This document shows positions 14,027 to 21,712 of a stretch of DNA of 21,712 nucleotides, piece by piece. The translations under genes were made by a program, and so were the position numbers. The notes under the pieces were generated by a model. That model saw nothing but the letters and a program-made list of their open reading frames with translations, searched no databases and was not told the DNA's origin. The stretch is taken from the NCBI GenBank assembly GCA_035304485.1, contig DATGPZ010000181.1:1-21712 (forward strand), written 5' to 3'. The DNA comes from ZC4RG17 sp035304485. GTDB taxonomy: Bacteria > Actinomycetota > Acidimicrobiia > Spongiisociales > ZC4RG35. Each line of letters begins with the position of its first letter. The stretch's first letter is position 1.

Positions 14027-14565
14027 CGAGCTCTCCTGTCCCATTCGAGAAGGGCGATCAGGGTCTTTCCATCGATCAAGTCCCCGCTCGTGATCCTATC
14101 CAGGGCCTCGGCGATCGGCACGGCGTGGACGGTCGAGTCGACCTCCTCGGCGCCCATGGGTTCGCGATCGCCGAACTCCAGGTCCTCGGCGACGTAGATC
14201 TGGATGATCTCGTCGGTGTAGCCCGGCGAAGGCGCCATCGTGGCCAGATGCTCGAGGCGACCGGCGGTGGCGCCGATCTCCTCACGCAGTTCCCGCCGAG
14301 CGGCCTCAGCCGGGTCTTCTCCCTCCACATCCAGTTTTCCGGCCGGGATCTCGTCGATCACCCCGCCCAGCGCCACCCGATGCTGGCGGATGAGCCAGAC
14401 GCGATCGCCATCGACCGGCAGGACGGCGACTCCGCCCGGATGGCGGACGACGTCGCGAACCACCTCCTCGCCGGAATCCGAACGGAGGACCACCTCCTCC
14501 AGCCGCAGGAACGTCGCCTCCCCCAGCACCCGCGTCGCCGAAACGGTGAAACCCGTGTCGGTCAC
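14023..14565 (-). CDS. NUDIX hydrolase, ADP-ribose pyrophosphatase type
   Basis: The 180-aa protein has a NUDIX box, GKLDVEGEDPAEAARRELREE followed by IGA, with the REXXEE catalytic core. An AGKLDVEGED lead-in matches the actinobacterial ADP-ribose pyrophosphatase group linked to pyrG (Rv1700 type). The PSPGYTDEIIQIYVAEDL segment after the box is typical of ADP-sugar hydrolases. The GTG start overlaps the pyrG stop by 4 nt, and the stop overlaps the ald start. ADP-ribose is the likely substrate from family context, not proven here. Confidence 0.9.
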   Translation of the reverse strand: MTDTGFTVSATRVLGEATFLRLEEVVLRSDSGEEVVRDVVRHPGGVAVLPVDGDRVWLIRQHRVALGGVIDEIPAGKLDVEGEDPAEAARRELREEIGATAGRLEHLATMAPSPGYTDEIIQIYVAEDLEFGDREPMGAEEVDSTVHAVPIAEALDRITSGDLIDGKTLIALLEWDRRAR

Positions 14566-16301
14566 GGGGTCTCGATCTGCTCCGCCACCTGGGTGTCGAG
14601 CCTTCCCGTCGCCTGCCGGCGCTCGAGGCCCGCCCCGATCAGACCAGTGAACAACGGATGGGGTTCGTCGGGGCGGCTACGGAGTTCGGGGTGGGCTTGG
14701 GTGGCGACGAAGAACGGATGGTCGATCAGCTCGATGAACTCGACCAGGTGATCATCGGGCGACAGACCCGAGAGCCGCATGCCCGCTTTCTCGAGCTCCT
14801 TGCGGTAGCGGTTGTTCACCTCCCAGCGGTGGCGGTGACGCTCATATACCAGTTCCTGACCGTAGAGACGCCTCACCAGCGAGCCTTCCTCCAGCTTGGC
14901 GGCATAGAGGCCCAGCCGCATCGTGCCGCCCATGTCCTCGACCTCGTGCTGGCTGGCCATCAGATCGATGACCGGATGAGGCGTGGTCGGGTCGAATTCG
15001 GTGCTGTTGGCCTCGACATGGCCGAGCACGGAACGGGCGAACTCGATGACCGCCGACTGGAGTCCCAGGCACAGGCCCAGGAACGGCACGCCATTTTCCC
15101 GGGCGTAGCGAATCGCCTCGATCTTTCCTTCCACGCCCCTGTACCCGAAGCCGCCGGGAACGACGATGGCGTCTAGGTCTTCCAGGTAGGTGTCGGCCAG
15201 CAGCCCGGTGATGTCGTCGGAGGAAATCCACCGCAGATCGAGGGCGACACCGTGGGCAGCGGCGCCATGACGCAGCGCCTCCACCACCGACAGGTAGGCG
15301 TCGGGCAAGGCGACGTATTTGCCGACGATTCCCACCGTGACCGGTGTGGTAGCCGACGTCGCCCGCTCCACCATTCGGGCCCAACCGTCGAGCCGGGCAG
15401 GACCGGTGACCAGTCCCAGCCGGTCACAGACGACCTCGTCGAGGCCTTCGGCGTGGAGCCCCAGCGGGACCTCGTAGATGTTGGACTTGTCCGGGGCGGG
15501 GATGACCGCCCGCTCCTCGACATCACAGAACAGGCTGATCTTGCGACGTACCGAATCGTCGATCGGCCGGTCGGAGCGAACGATGATCACGTCCGGGTGG
15601 ATGCCGTGGCTCCTCAGTTCGGCGACGGAGTGCTGGGTGGGCTTGGTCTTCAGCTCCTCGGACGTGCTGAGGTAGGGCACCAGGGTGACATGGGCGAAGA
15701 GGACGTTGGCCCGACCGATGTCGTTGCCGAACTGGCGGATCGCCTCCAGGAAGGGCAGGCCTTCGATATCGCCGACCGTCCCTCCGACCTCGGTGATGAC
15801 GACATCGACATCGCCCTCCGCGCCGACCCGCTGGATCCTCGCTTTGATCTCGTTCGTTATGTGGGGGATCACCTGGACGGTGTCACCGAGATAGTCGCCC
15901 CGACGCTCCTTCTGGATCACCGACAGATACACCGACCCGGCGGTGACGTTAGAGGTGCGTCGCAGGTTCTCGCCGGTGAATCGCTCGTAGTGGCCGAGGT
16001 CGAGGTCGGTCTCACCCCCGTCGTCGGTGACGAACACCTCACCGTGTTGGAGCGGGTTCATGGTGCCCGGATCGACGTTGATGTACGGGTCGAGCTTCTG
16101 GTTGACGACCCGCAGACCCCGTGATTTCAGGAGGCGGCCGAGGGAGGCGGCGGCGATGCCCTTACCGAGGCTGGAAACGACACCTCCGGTCACGAAGATG
16201 TACTTCGGGCTCGGGTCGTTGACGTCCGGTTCGTTGATATCCGGATCCCCCGTTTCCGCTTCATTGGGAGGGTTCGACCCGGTGAAAAGAGGCCCGTTCA
16301 T
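14562..16301 (-). CDS. pyrG: CTP synthase
   Basis: PyrG aminates UTP to CTP using ATP and glutamine. The 579-aa protein has the synthetase domain beginning KYIFVTGGVVSSLGKGIAAA (33-52) with GTMNPLQHGEVFVTDDG and ITEVGGTVGDIE. The glutaminase domain carries the nucleophile in GLCLGLQ (near residue 410) and the His-Glu pair in QAHPELRSRP. The synthetase normally starts a few residues before KYIFVTGG, so about 30 residues are extra: an Asp/Asn/Pro-rich stretch containing DPDINEPDVNDP. ATG 16301 is the first ATG; a GTG at 16322 would add 7 more residues. No clear ribosome binding site is seen. Confidence 0.95.
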   Translation of the reverse strand: MNGPLFTGSNPPNEAETGDPDINEPDVNDPSPKYIFVTGGVVSSLGKGIAAASLGRLLKSRGLRVVNQKLDPYINVDPGTMNPLQHGEVFVTDDGGETDLDLGHYERFTGENLRRTSNVTAGSVYLSVIQKERRGDYLGDTVQVIPHITNEIKARIQRVGAEGDVDVVITEVGGTVGDIEGLPFLEAIRQFGNDIGRANVLFAHVTLVPYLSTSEELKTKPTQHSVAELRSHGIHPDVIIVRSDRPIDDSVRRKISLFCDVEERAVIPAPDKSNIYEVPLGLHAEGLDEVVCDRLGLVTGPARLDGWARMVERATSATTPVTVGIVGKYVALPDAYLSVVEALRHGAAAHGVALDLRWISSDDITGLLADTYLEDLDAIVVPGGFGYRGVEGKIEAIRYARENGVPFLGLCLGLQSAVIEFARSVLGHVEANSTEFDPTTPHPVIDLMASQHEVEDMGGTMRLGLYAAKLEEGSLVRRLYGQELVYERHRHRWEVNNRYRKELEKAGMRLSGLSPDDHLVEFIELIDHPFFVATQAHPELRSRPDEPHPLFTGLIGAGLERRQATGRLDTQVAEQIETP

Positions 16302-16346
16302 GACGGGAGCCCACGGTAGCACGCGGCGGTGGCATTCACGGCTTTG

Positions 16347-17093
16347 TCACAAGCCGAGGACCTCGTCGAGACCGACCGCGACGCCGCGCAGGTGGACGAC
16401 CGCCCGCACCGCGGCCAGAGCCCCGGCTGCAAACGAGCCGTAGGAGGTGGACTGGTGGACGATCGACAGCTGTTCGCCCGGATTGGTGTGCGCCACCTCC
16501 TGGTGCGAGAGGAGACCGGCCAGCCGGAGGCTGTGGACCCGGACCCCCTCCACATCGGCGCCGAGTGCCCCCTCCACGAGCTCTTCGCCTTTGGGTGCGG
16601 ATCGGCCTCCGGCGGCGGCCACCCGGGCCGCCGTTTGGAGCGCGGTTCCGGATGGTGCGTCGGGCTTTCCGTCCCGGTGCCGTTCCACCACCTCGGTGGT
16701 CGCGAAATGAGGAGCGGCCATCTCAGCGAACTTCATCATCAGCACCGCCCCGATCGAGAAGTTGGGGACGATCAGACAGCCTGTGTCGGCTCCGTCCCAC
16801 AAACGGCGGACGGCATCGATTCGATCCTGGGTGAACCCCGACGTCCCCACCACGACCGATACACCCGCCTCCCGCCACCGGGCCAGGTTGTCCATCACCG
16901 CCCGATCGGGACATGCCTCGACGACGACATCAGCTCCGTCCGCATCGGCCACGTACGAGATCCCTTCCCAGCCGCCACTGCGGGTGGGATTGTGGACGCC
17001 CACCAGGTCGATGTCGTCGGCATCTAGGAAGCCCCTGGCGATGGCCGAGGCGAGTTTGCCGGGCACACCCGACACGATGGTTGCGATAGCCAT
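16347..17093 (-). CDS. dapB: 4-hydroxy-tetrahydrodipicolinate reductase
   Basis: DapB reduces the product of DapA in lysine and meso-diaminopimelate synthesis. The 248-aa protein has the nicotinamide-side motif GTSGFT (83-88), PNFSIGAVLM (110-119) and the signature ERHRDGKPDAPSGTA (137-151). Catalytic H139 and K143 are present, but the second histidine of the usual HH pair is arginine (R140). The N-terminal nucleotide loop (VSGVPGKLASA) also lacks the usual GxxGRMG pattern. It lies 45 bp upstream of the pyrG start, with no terminator between. The family call is firm, although the sequence is divergent at these two places. Confidence 0.9.
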   Translation of the reverse strand: MAIATIVSGVPGKLASAIARGFLDADDIDLVGVHNPTRSGGWEGISYVADADGADVVVEACPDRAVMDNLARWREAGVSVVVGTSGFTQDRIDAVRRLWDGADTGCLIVPNFSIGAVLMMKFAEMAAPHFATTEVVERHRDGKPDAPSGTALQTAARVAAAGGRSAPKGEELVEGALGADVEGVRVHSLRLAGLLSHQEVAHTNPGEQLSIVHQSTSYGSFAAGALAAVRAVVHLRGVAVGLDEVLGL

Positions 17094-17146
17094 GGACCGA
17101 CTCTAAGCCCCGAGCCCGCCCTCCCGGCAGCATCCCTCGGCAGGTC

Positions 17147-18754
17147 TCAGTTGATCCGGGCCGTCCGGCCCTCCCATTCGGCTTCCCGGAGGACGTACTT
17201 CTGGATCTTGCCGGTCGAGGTCTTGGGCAGTTCGTCGATCACCTCGACCGCGTCGGGAGCCTTGTAGTGGGCCAGCCGATCCCGCACGTGCGCCACGATG
17301 TCCTCGGGCGTGGCGACCTTGCCTTCGCGCAGGACGACGAACGCCTTGGGACGCTCTCCCCACCGCTCGTCGGGCACTCCGACCACGGCCGCCTCCAGCA
17401 CTGCCGGATGGGAGACGATCGCCTGCTCGACCTCGATCGTGGAGATGTTTTCCCCACCCGAGACGATGATGTCCTTGGCCCGGTCCCGAAGCTCGATGTA
17501 GCCGTCGGGATGCCAGACGCCCAAGTCGCCGGAGTGGAACCATCCGCCCCGGAAAGCCTGTTCGGTCGCTTCCGGGTCGTCGAAGTACCCGACCATCACG
17601 TTGTTCCCGCGCATGACCACCTCGCCGAGCGTCTCACCGTCCTTGGGCACGTCCTGCATGTGCTCGTCCACGACGCGGATCGGGTCGGCTCCTAGATAGG
17701 CGACGCCCTGGCGTGAGAGGAAACGAGCCCGCGACTCGGAGTCGAGGCCGCCCCAGTCTGGCTGCCACTCGCACACCGTGTACGGACCGTACGTCTCTGT
17801 GAGCCCGTAGACGTGGACGATGTGGGCGCCGAGCTCTTCGAGACGAGCCAAAGTGCCGGGGTTGGGCGGCGCCGCGGCGGTCGTGATTGTGAAACCCTCC
17901 GGGAACGGCTCGGCATCCGGGTGGTTGGCGACTCCCAGGAGCACCGGCGGCGCCCCGTTGAAATGGGTGACCCCTTCCTCCCTTATCAGACGCCATATCT
18001 CGGTGTAGTCGACCGAGCGGAGGCAGACGTGTCTGGCACCGATGCCGGTGATGGCCCAGGTGAAGCACCACCCGTTGCAGTGGAACATCGGCAGGGTCCA
18101 GAGGAAGGCCGAGTCGGGGTCGACGCGGGCGTGGATCAACTCCGCCAGCGCATTCAGATACGCCCCCCGATGGCTGTATTGGACTCCCTTCGGCCGTCCC
18201 GTGGTGCCCGACGTGTAGTTGATGGAGATGGGCCGCAGCTCGTCGTCGACCCGCCATGGCCGTTCCACGCCGTCACTCCGTGCGATCAGGTCCTCGTAGG
18301 AGAGCGAGCTCGTCGGGACGTCGACGGGTGGGCGGACGTCCGCCACCTGCACCACCGTCTCCAGGTCGGGACAGTCGGCGAGAACGCCGGCGATGGGCTC
18401 GAGGAGCTCGGTGTCGGCCACCAGCACCTTGGCACCCGAATGCTGGAGGATGTAGGAGATCTCCGCCGGTGCCAGTCGAATGTTGATGGCTACCAGCATC
18501 GCCCTCAGGAGCGGCACCGCGAAGTGACCGATGAGCATCTCGGGAAGATTCGGAAGCAGGTAAGCGACCCGGTCGCCTTCGTCCACTCCCAGTGCTGCCA
18601 GGCCGCCGGCGACCTGCTGGACCTGCTCGGCCATGCTCCGATGGTCGAGGGTGCGGTCCCCGTAGGTGATGGCGACCTTGTCGGGGAACACCTGCAGCGA
18701 CCGCTCCATGAAGAGGAGCGGCGTCAATTCTGTGACGTCGACGCGATCTCGCAC
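17147..18754 (-). CDS. Acyl-CoA synthetase (AMP-forming)
   Basis: The 535-aa enzyme belongs to the ANL adenylate-forming family: P-loop YTSGTTGRPKGV (180-191), LPMFHCNGWCFTW, YGLTETYGPYTV, GWFHSGDLGVWHPDGYIELRDR and the C-terminal lysine motif PKTSTGKIQKY. LPMFHCNGWCF is typical of fatty and related carboxylic acyl-CoA ligases; chain length cannot be read. The GTG start is 7 nt past the stop of the crotonase-fold gene, with GAGG between, so the two form a tight pair. A two-gene fatty- or other-acid module inside the recN-pyrG neighbourhood is unusual. The 53-bp gap to dapB has no evident terminator. Confidence 0.9.
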   Translation of the reverse strand: MRDRVDVTELTPLLFMERSLQVFPDKVAITYGDRTLDHRSMAEQVQQVAGGLAALGVDEGDRVAYLLPNLPEMLIGHFAVPLLRAMLVAINIRLAPAEISYILQHSGAKVLVADTELLEPIAGVLADCPDLETVVQVADVRPPVDVPTSSLSYEDLIARSDGVERPWRVDDELRPISINYTSGTTGRPKGVQYSHRGAYLNALAELIHARVDPDSAFLWTLPMFHCNGWCFTWAITGIGARHVCLRSVDYTEIWRLIREEGVTHFNGAPPVLLGVANHPDAEPFPEGFTITTAAAPPNPGTLARLEELGAHIVHVYGLTETYGPYTVCEWQPDWGGLDSESRARFLSRQGVAYLGADPIRVVDEHMQDVPKDGETLGEVVMRGNNVMVGYFDDPEATEQAFRGGWFHSGDLGVWHPDGYIELRDRAKDIIVSGGENISTIEVEQAIVSHPAVLEAAVVGVPDERWGERPKAFVVLREGKVATPEDIVAHVRDRLAHYKAPDAVEVIDELPKTSTGKIQKYVLREAEWEGRTARIN

Positions 18755-18761
18755 GAGGACC

Positions 18762-19550
18762 TCAGTCGGGCCAGCGAGGCGAACGCTTCTCGAGGAATGC
18801 CGACATGCCTTCTTGGGCGTGAGGGGAGCCGGCGTTCTCGGCCATCACCGGCTGAGCGACCCGGTAGGCCTCGTCGAGAGAGAGGCTGGCCTGGCGGTAG
18901 AAAGTCTCCTTGCCGATCGAGATCACGTGCCTGCTGTACGAGGCGATGGTGTCGACGTATTCGTCGACAGCTGCGTCGAGTTGCTCCGGCGGAACCACCC
19001 GGTTCACCAGGCCCCATTGCAGAGCCGTCTCAGCGTCGACGGGCCGGGCGGTGAGGAGCATCTCCATCGCCCGCTTCCGGCCGATCGCCCGGACGAGAGG
19101 CACGGCGGGTGTGGTGCAGAACAGGCCGATCTTGACTCCGGGCGTACCGAACCAAGCCTCCGTCGATGCCACCGCCAGATCACACGATGCAACGAGCTGA
19201 CAGCCGGCGGCGGTGGCGACGCCGTGGACCCGAGCGATCACGGGCTGAGGAATCGCCTGGATCGTCTCCATCATCTCCGTGCAGACACCGAACAGCTCGT
19301 CGTAGAAGGAGGCCGGTCGGTCGATCATCTCCGACAGGTCGTGCCCGGCGGAGAAGGCCGGACCCGCCGCCGATATCACCACCGCCGCGACCTCTGAGGG
19401 GACATCGCGCAAGGCCTTGGTCACTTCGGTCATCAGGGCGAGGCTGAGGGCATTGCGCCGATCGGGGCGGTCCAGGGTGATCGTCATGCGGGGCGCGGCC
19501 ACCTCGACCCGAATCGACTCGGATACGACGGGTTCGTGGATGCCGGACAT
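18762..19550 (-). CDS. Crotonase-fold protein (ECHDC3-like enoyl-CoA hydratase family)
   Basis: The 262-aa protein has the crotonase CoA and oxyanion-hole motif FSAGHDL (66-72) and the second block GVATAAGCQLVASCDLAVA (110-128). The segment GVKIGLFCTTPAVPLVRAIG (138-157) is characteristic of the ECHDC3-like branch. Both acid-base glutamates of classical enoyl-CoA hydratase are replaced: the CEL glutamate by Q118 and the PE glutamate by G138. A standard hydratase reaction is therefore doubtful, and the true reaction is unknown. It is coupled to the acyl-CoA synthetase downstream and lies 28 bp after recN. The ATG at 19550 has only a weak AGG before it. Confidence 0.87.
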   Translation of the reverse strand: MSGIHEPVVSESIRVEVAAPRMTITLDRPDRRNALSLALMTEVTKALRDVPSEVAAVVISAAGPAFSAGHDLSEMIDRPASFYDELFGVCTEMMETIQAIPQPVIARVHGVATAAGCQLVASCDLAVASTEAWFGTPGVKIGLFCTTPAVPLVRAIGRKRAMEMLLTARPVDAETALQWGLVNRVVPPEQLDAAVDEYVDTIASYSRHVISIGKETFYRQASLSLDEAYRVAQPVMAENAGSPHAQEGMSAFLEKRSPRWPD

Positions 19551-19578
19551 ACCTGAAAGGGTAGCCAGCGACGGTCGC

Positions 19579-21177
19579 TCAGCCTGCCGCGGCCAGCTCC
19601 AGGAGCTCTTCGGCCGCGTTCCGACCGCGATCTGACTCCGGTAGTCCCGCCAGCATGCGGGCCAGCTCCGCGATGCGGGCTTCGCCTTCGACCGGCTCCA
19701 CGGTCGTCGTGTTGCCCTCCCGCCTCACGACGTAGTGGCGATCGGCGAATGCAGCCAACTGGGGAAGATGGGTCACGCAGAGGACCTGACGGGATCGGGC
19801 CAGGTCTGCCACCTTCCGGCCGAGGTCGAGTGCGGTCGCCCCGCCGACGCCGGCGTCGATCTCGTCGAACACGAACGTGTCGGCCGCACCGCTGCCACCT
19901 GCGAGCCGCAAGGCCAGGGTGAGACGGCTCAGCTCGCCTCCGCTGGCGACGTTGCCGACAGGCCCCGGCTGCAATCGGGCATCGGACGCAAACAAGAGCC
20001 GCACCTGCTCTGACCCCCCTGGGCCTGGGTCGGCCGGCTCGAAGTCGACTCGCACCACCGGGTCGCTGAAAGCCAGGTCACGTAGATGCCCGACAGCCGC
20101 CTCGGCCAGTATCTCGGCGGCCCGCCGTCGGGCTCGGGTCAAGTCGTTGCCGGCGGCGCCGAGGGCCTGCCAAGTCGCCTCGACTTCTTCGTCGATCACC
20201 TCGGATCGGCGCAACAGTCCTTCGAGCTCGGCCTTGCGCTCGACCGCCTGACGTCCGAACTCCAGGACGTCCTCGAGCGTCTGCCCATACTTGCGTCGGA
20301 GGTCGCCGAGCAACGTGAGGCGCGCCTCCACCGTCTCCTGCCGTTCTGGATCGAGATCGATACCCTCGGCTTCCGTTCGGGTGTCCGCCGCCAGATCGGA
20401 CAGCGTTTCTGCCGCCGCAGCGAGCGACGTCGCCAGGGCTTCCAGGCTCGTGTCGAGCCGCGCCGCCTTGCGAACCGACGACACCGCCTCACCCAGGCTC
20501 TCCCGGGCGGCCTCGAGCCCTTTGAGGGCGTCGGTCATGTGGAGAACGATCTCTTCGGCGTGGCGGAGGCGATCCGCCAGGCGCGTCAACTCCTCGTCGT
20601 CCCCCGGCTCGAAACCTGCTGCCTCGATCTCGTTGCTCTGGAACGTCACCAGATCGAGTTCTCGGGCCAGCGCCGCCCGGTCCCCACCGAGACGCTCTTG
20701 GGCCGCCGTCGCCTCCCGCCAGGCCTCCCACGCCTCCCGGTAGGCCTGCAAGGCTCGCTGTCCGTCTTCGTCGAGCATCCTGTCGACCAGCTCGCGAGCT
20801 TCAGCCGAGCGGGTCAGGCTGACGTGGTCGTTCTGGCCGACGACTTCGACCAGGTCCGCCACCTTCTCCTCCAGCGCTCGGGCCGAGGCGATGGAGCCGT
20901 CCAGATAGGCTCGGCTCCTGCCCGACCGGGGCAAGCGGCGACCGGCGCCGAACTCCTCGCCGTCTCGGTCGAGGAACCGACCCTCTACCACGGCTTCTTC
21001 GGCAAACGGGCCGACCAGGTCAGATCGGGCGTCACCGCCGAGCAGCAGCCGGAGTCCCCCCAGGAGGAGCGTCTTGCCGGTCCCGGTTTCCCCGGTCACG
21101 ACGGTCAGCCCCGTGCTGGGCTCGATCCTCGCCTCTTCGATCACACCCAGGTTGCGGACCAGGAGTTCGTCGATCAT
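19579..21177 (-). CDS. recN: DNA repair protein RecN
   Basis: RecN is an SMC-like ATPase in double-strand-break repair. The 532-aa protein has Walker A GETGTGKT (29-36), then VEVVGQNDHVSL, a long coiled-coil region (about 155-370) and the ABC-type C-terminal head: signature NVASGGELSRLTLALRL, Walker B FVFDEIDAGVGG and the CVTHLPQLAAFADRHY switch. Length is slightly below the usual 550-590 aa, consistent with a shorter coiled coil. The ATG is 4 nt past the nadK stop; nadK-recN is the standard actinobacterial pair. Confidence 0.95.
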   Translation of the reverse strand: MIDELLVRNLGVIEEARIEPSTGLTVVTGETGTGKTLLLGGLRLLLGGDARSDLVGPFAEEAVVEGRFLDRDGEEFGAGRRLPRSGRSRAYLDGSIASARALEEKVADLVEVVGQNDHVSLTRSAEARELVDRMLDEDGQRALQAYREAWEAWREATAAQERLGGDRAALARELDLVTFQSNEIEAAGFEPGDDEELTRLADRLRHAEEIVLHMTDALKGLEAARESLGEAVSSVRKAARLDTSLEALATSLAAAAETLSDLAADTRTEAEGIDLDPERQETVEARLTLLGDLRRKYGQTLEDVLEFGRQAVERKAELEGLLRRSEVIDEEVEATWQALGAAGNDLTRARRRAAEILAEAAVGHLRDLAFSDPVVRVDFEPADPGPGGSEQVRLLFASDARLQPGPVGNVASGGELSRLTLALRLAGGSGAADTFVFDEIDAGVGGATALDLGRKVADLARSRQVLCVTHLPQLAAFADRHYVVRREGNTTTVEPVEGEARIAELARMLAGLPESDRGRNAAEELLELAAAG

Positions 21178-21181
21178 CCGC

Positions 21182-21712
21182 TCACTCCAGATGGAACTTC
21201 TCAGTGACCGCCCGCGGGAACGAATGGGGCCGGAACCTCACGAACTCGACCGGCCGGGGCGCGCGGGTGATCACGACCTCGTCGCCTTCATCGGCCTCGC
21301 CCAGCGGTTCTTTGTCGACACTCACCCGGGCGCGTCGCTCCAGCTCCACCCGGATCCTCACCACCGACTCCGGGTCCAGGACCATCGTCCGGGAGAAGAG
21401 TGAATGGGACGCCACGGGGGTGAGAAGGAGCGCTTCGATCGAATGATCGACCAGGGGACCCCCTGCTGAGAAGCTGTAAGCGGTGGAACCGGTCGGGGTG
21501 GCCACGATCAGACCGTCGGCGCGGTACCGGACGAACGGTTCGTCGTTGATCTCGACCGCGAGTTGGACCAACCGAAGCGTGTCGATCTTCTCGACCACGA
21601 CGTCGTTGAGGCCCTGAGCGGTGGTCCCGTTCAGTGTCGCCCTCAGGCCCATCCGCGGCGCCGTGGAGTAGTCGCCGGAGGCGAGGGCGACGAAGACCTT
21701 CTCCAACTCGTC
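21182..21712 (-). CDS. nadK: NAD kinase, C-terminal part (runs off the right edge)
   Basis: The C-terminal 176 residues of NAD kinase (NADP synthesis) are present; the frame continues past base 21712, so the N-terminal half with the GGDG motif lies outside. Visible motifs are LNDVVVEK, the substrate-binding ADGLIVATPTGSTAYSFSAGGP and TPVASHSLFSRTMVLDP. A TTG at 21706 is in frame but lies mid-domain and is not the start. It precedes recN by 4 nt. Confidence 0.93.
   Translation of the reverse strand, partial: DELEKVFVALASGDYSTAPRMGLRATLNGTTAQGLNDVVVEKIDTLRLVQLAVEINDEPFVRYRADGLIVATPTGSTAYSFSAGGPLVDHSIEALLLTPVASHSLFSRTMVLDPESVVRIRVELERRARVSVDKEPLGEADEGDEVVITRAPRPVEFVRFRPHSFPRAVTEKFHLE

Noticed and set aside
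12971..14197. 408-codon plus-strand frame opposite ald
   Set aside because: Antisense shadow; ald motifs are intact on the minus strand.
17813..19054. 413-codon plus-strand frame opposite the acyl-CoA ligase and crotonase genes
   Set aside because: Antisense to two genes with complete motifs; no recognisable domain in its own translation.
1..21712. CRISPR array, transposase, rRNA or intact tRNA
   Set aside because: Looked for regular spaced repeats, transposase motifs and RNA genes; none seen beyond the tRNA-Pro fragment.

Overview
This 21.7 kb window is a high-GC chromosomal segment of an actinomycete-like bacterium. The order nadK-recN-...-pyrG-NUDIX-ald-...-scpA-scpB-rluB-aroA-cmk-ispH-der is the familiar actinobacterial housekeeping neighbourhood, and many genes start at GTG with GTGA/ATGA overlaps. 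Actinobacterial companions often found here (xerD between the NUDIX gene and ald, parA before scpA) are absent. An HD-domain gene, a DksA/TraR-like gene, aroA, ispH and an acyl-CoA ligase/crotonase pair sit in the neighbourhood instead. This suggests an Actinomycetota lineage outside the well-studied genera (an Acidimicrobiia-type genome is a guess). The class cannot be fixed from sequence reading alone.

Left edge (1-330): a partial minus-strand gene start, then a 120-bp stretch dense in GGAAC repeats with 10-bp phasing, then an isolated 3' half of a tRNA-Pro(GGG) with its downstream hairpin. The 5' half of the tRNA is missing. This is the usual footprint of an integrated element whose body lies to the left of the window.

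375-2891 (minus): a three-gene ECF metal transporter operon, cbiM/nikM (with a fused PDGLE/NikN-like C-terminus), cbiQ and cbiO. Its promoter carries a perfect palindrome, TTGCAA-N5-TTGCAA, which matches the Nur (nickel-responsive Fur-family) box. The operon is therefore best read as Nur-repressed nickel uptake.

2930-5205: a gene-poor stretch with a possible gene remnant and two strong hairpins. It is followed by a divergent pair: a small single-pass membrane protein (minus) with a SigB/SigF-like promoter, and a 7-TM protein fused to a spermidine-synthase-like domain (plus, probably leaderless).

5210-21712 (minus): sixteen genes on one strand, many translationally coupled. In transcription order they are: nadK (partial), recN, crotonase-fold protein, acyl-CoA ligase, dapB, pyrG, NUDIX hydrolase, ald, then a 144-bp gap with a new promoter, then dksA/traR-like, HD protein, scpA, scpB, rluB, aroA, cmk, ispH, der, and a 55-aa membrane protein overlapping der. 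The run covers NAD phosphorylation, DNA repair, CTP, lysine/peptidoglycan, alanine, chromosome segregation, rRNA modification, shikimate, CMP recycling, isoprenoid and ribosome-assembly functions. I see no CRISPR array, transposase, rRNA or complete tRNA, and no clearly novel multi-gene defence or biosynthetic system. The most interesting signals are the tRNA-Pro attachment-site remnant with phased repeats, the Nur box, the unlisted small membrane proteins, and a crotonase lacking both catalytic glutamates.
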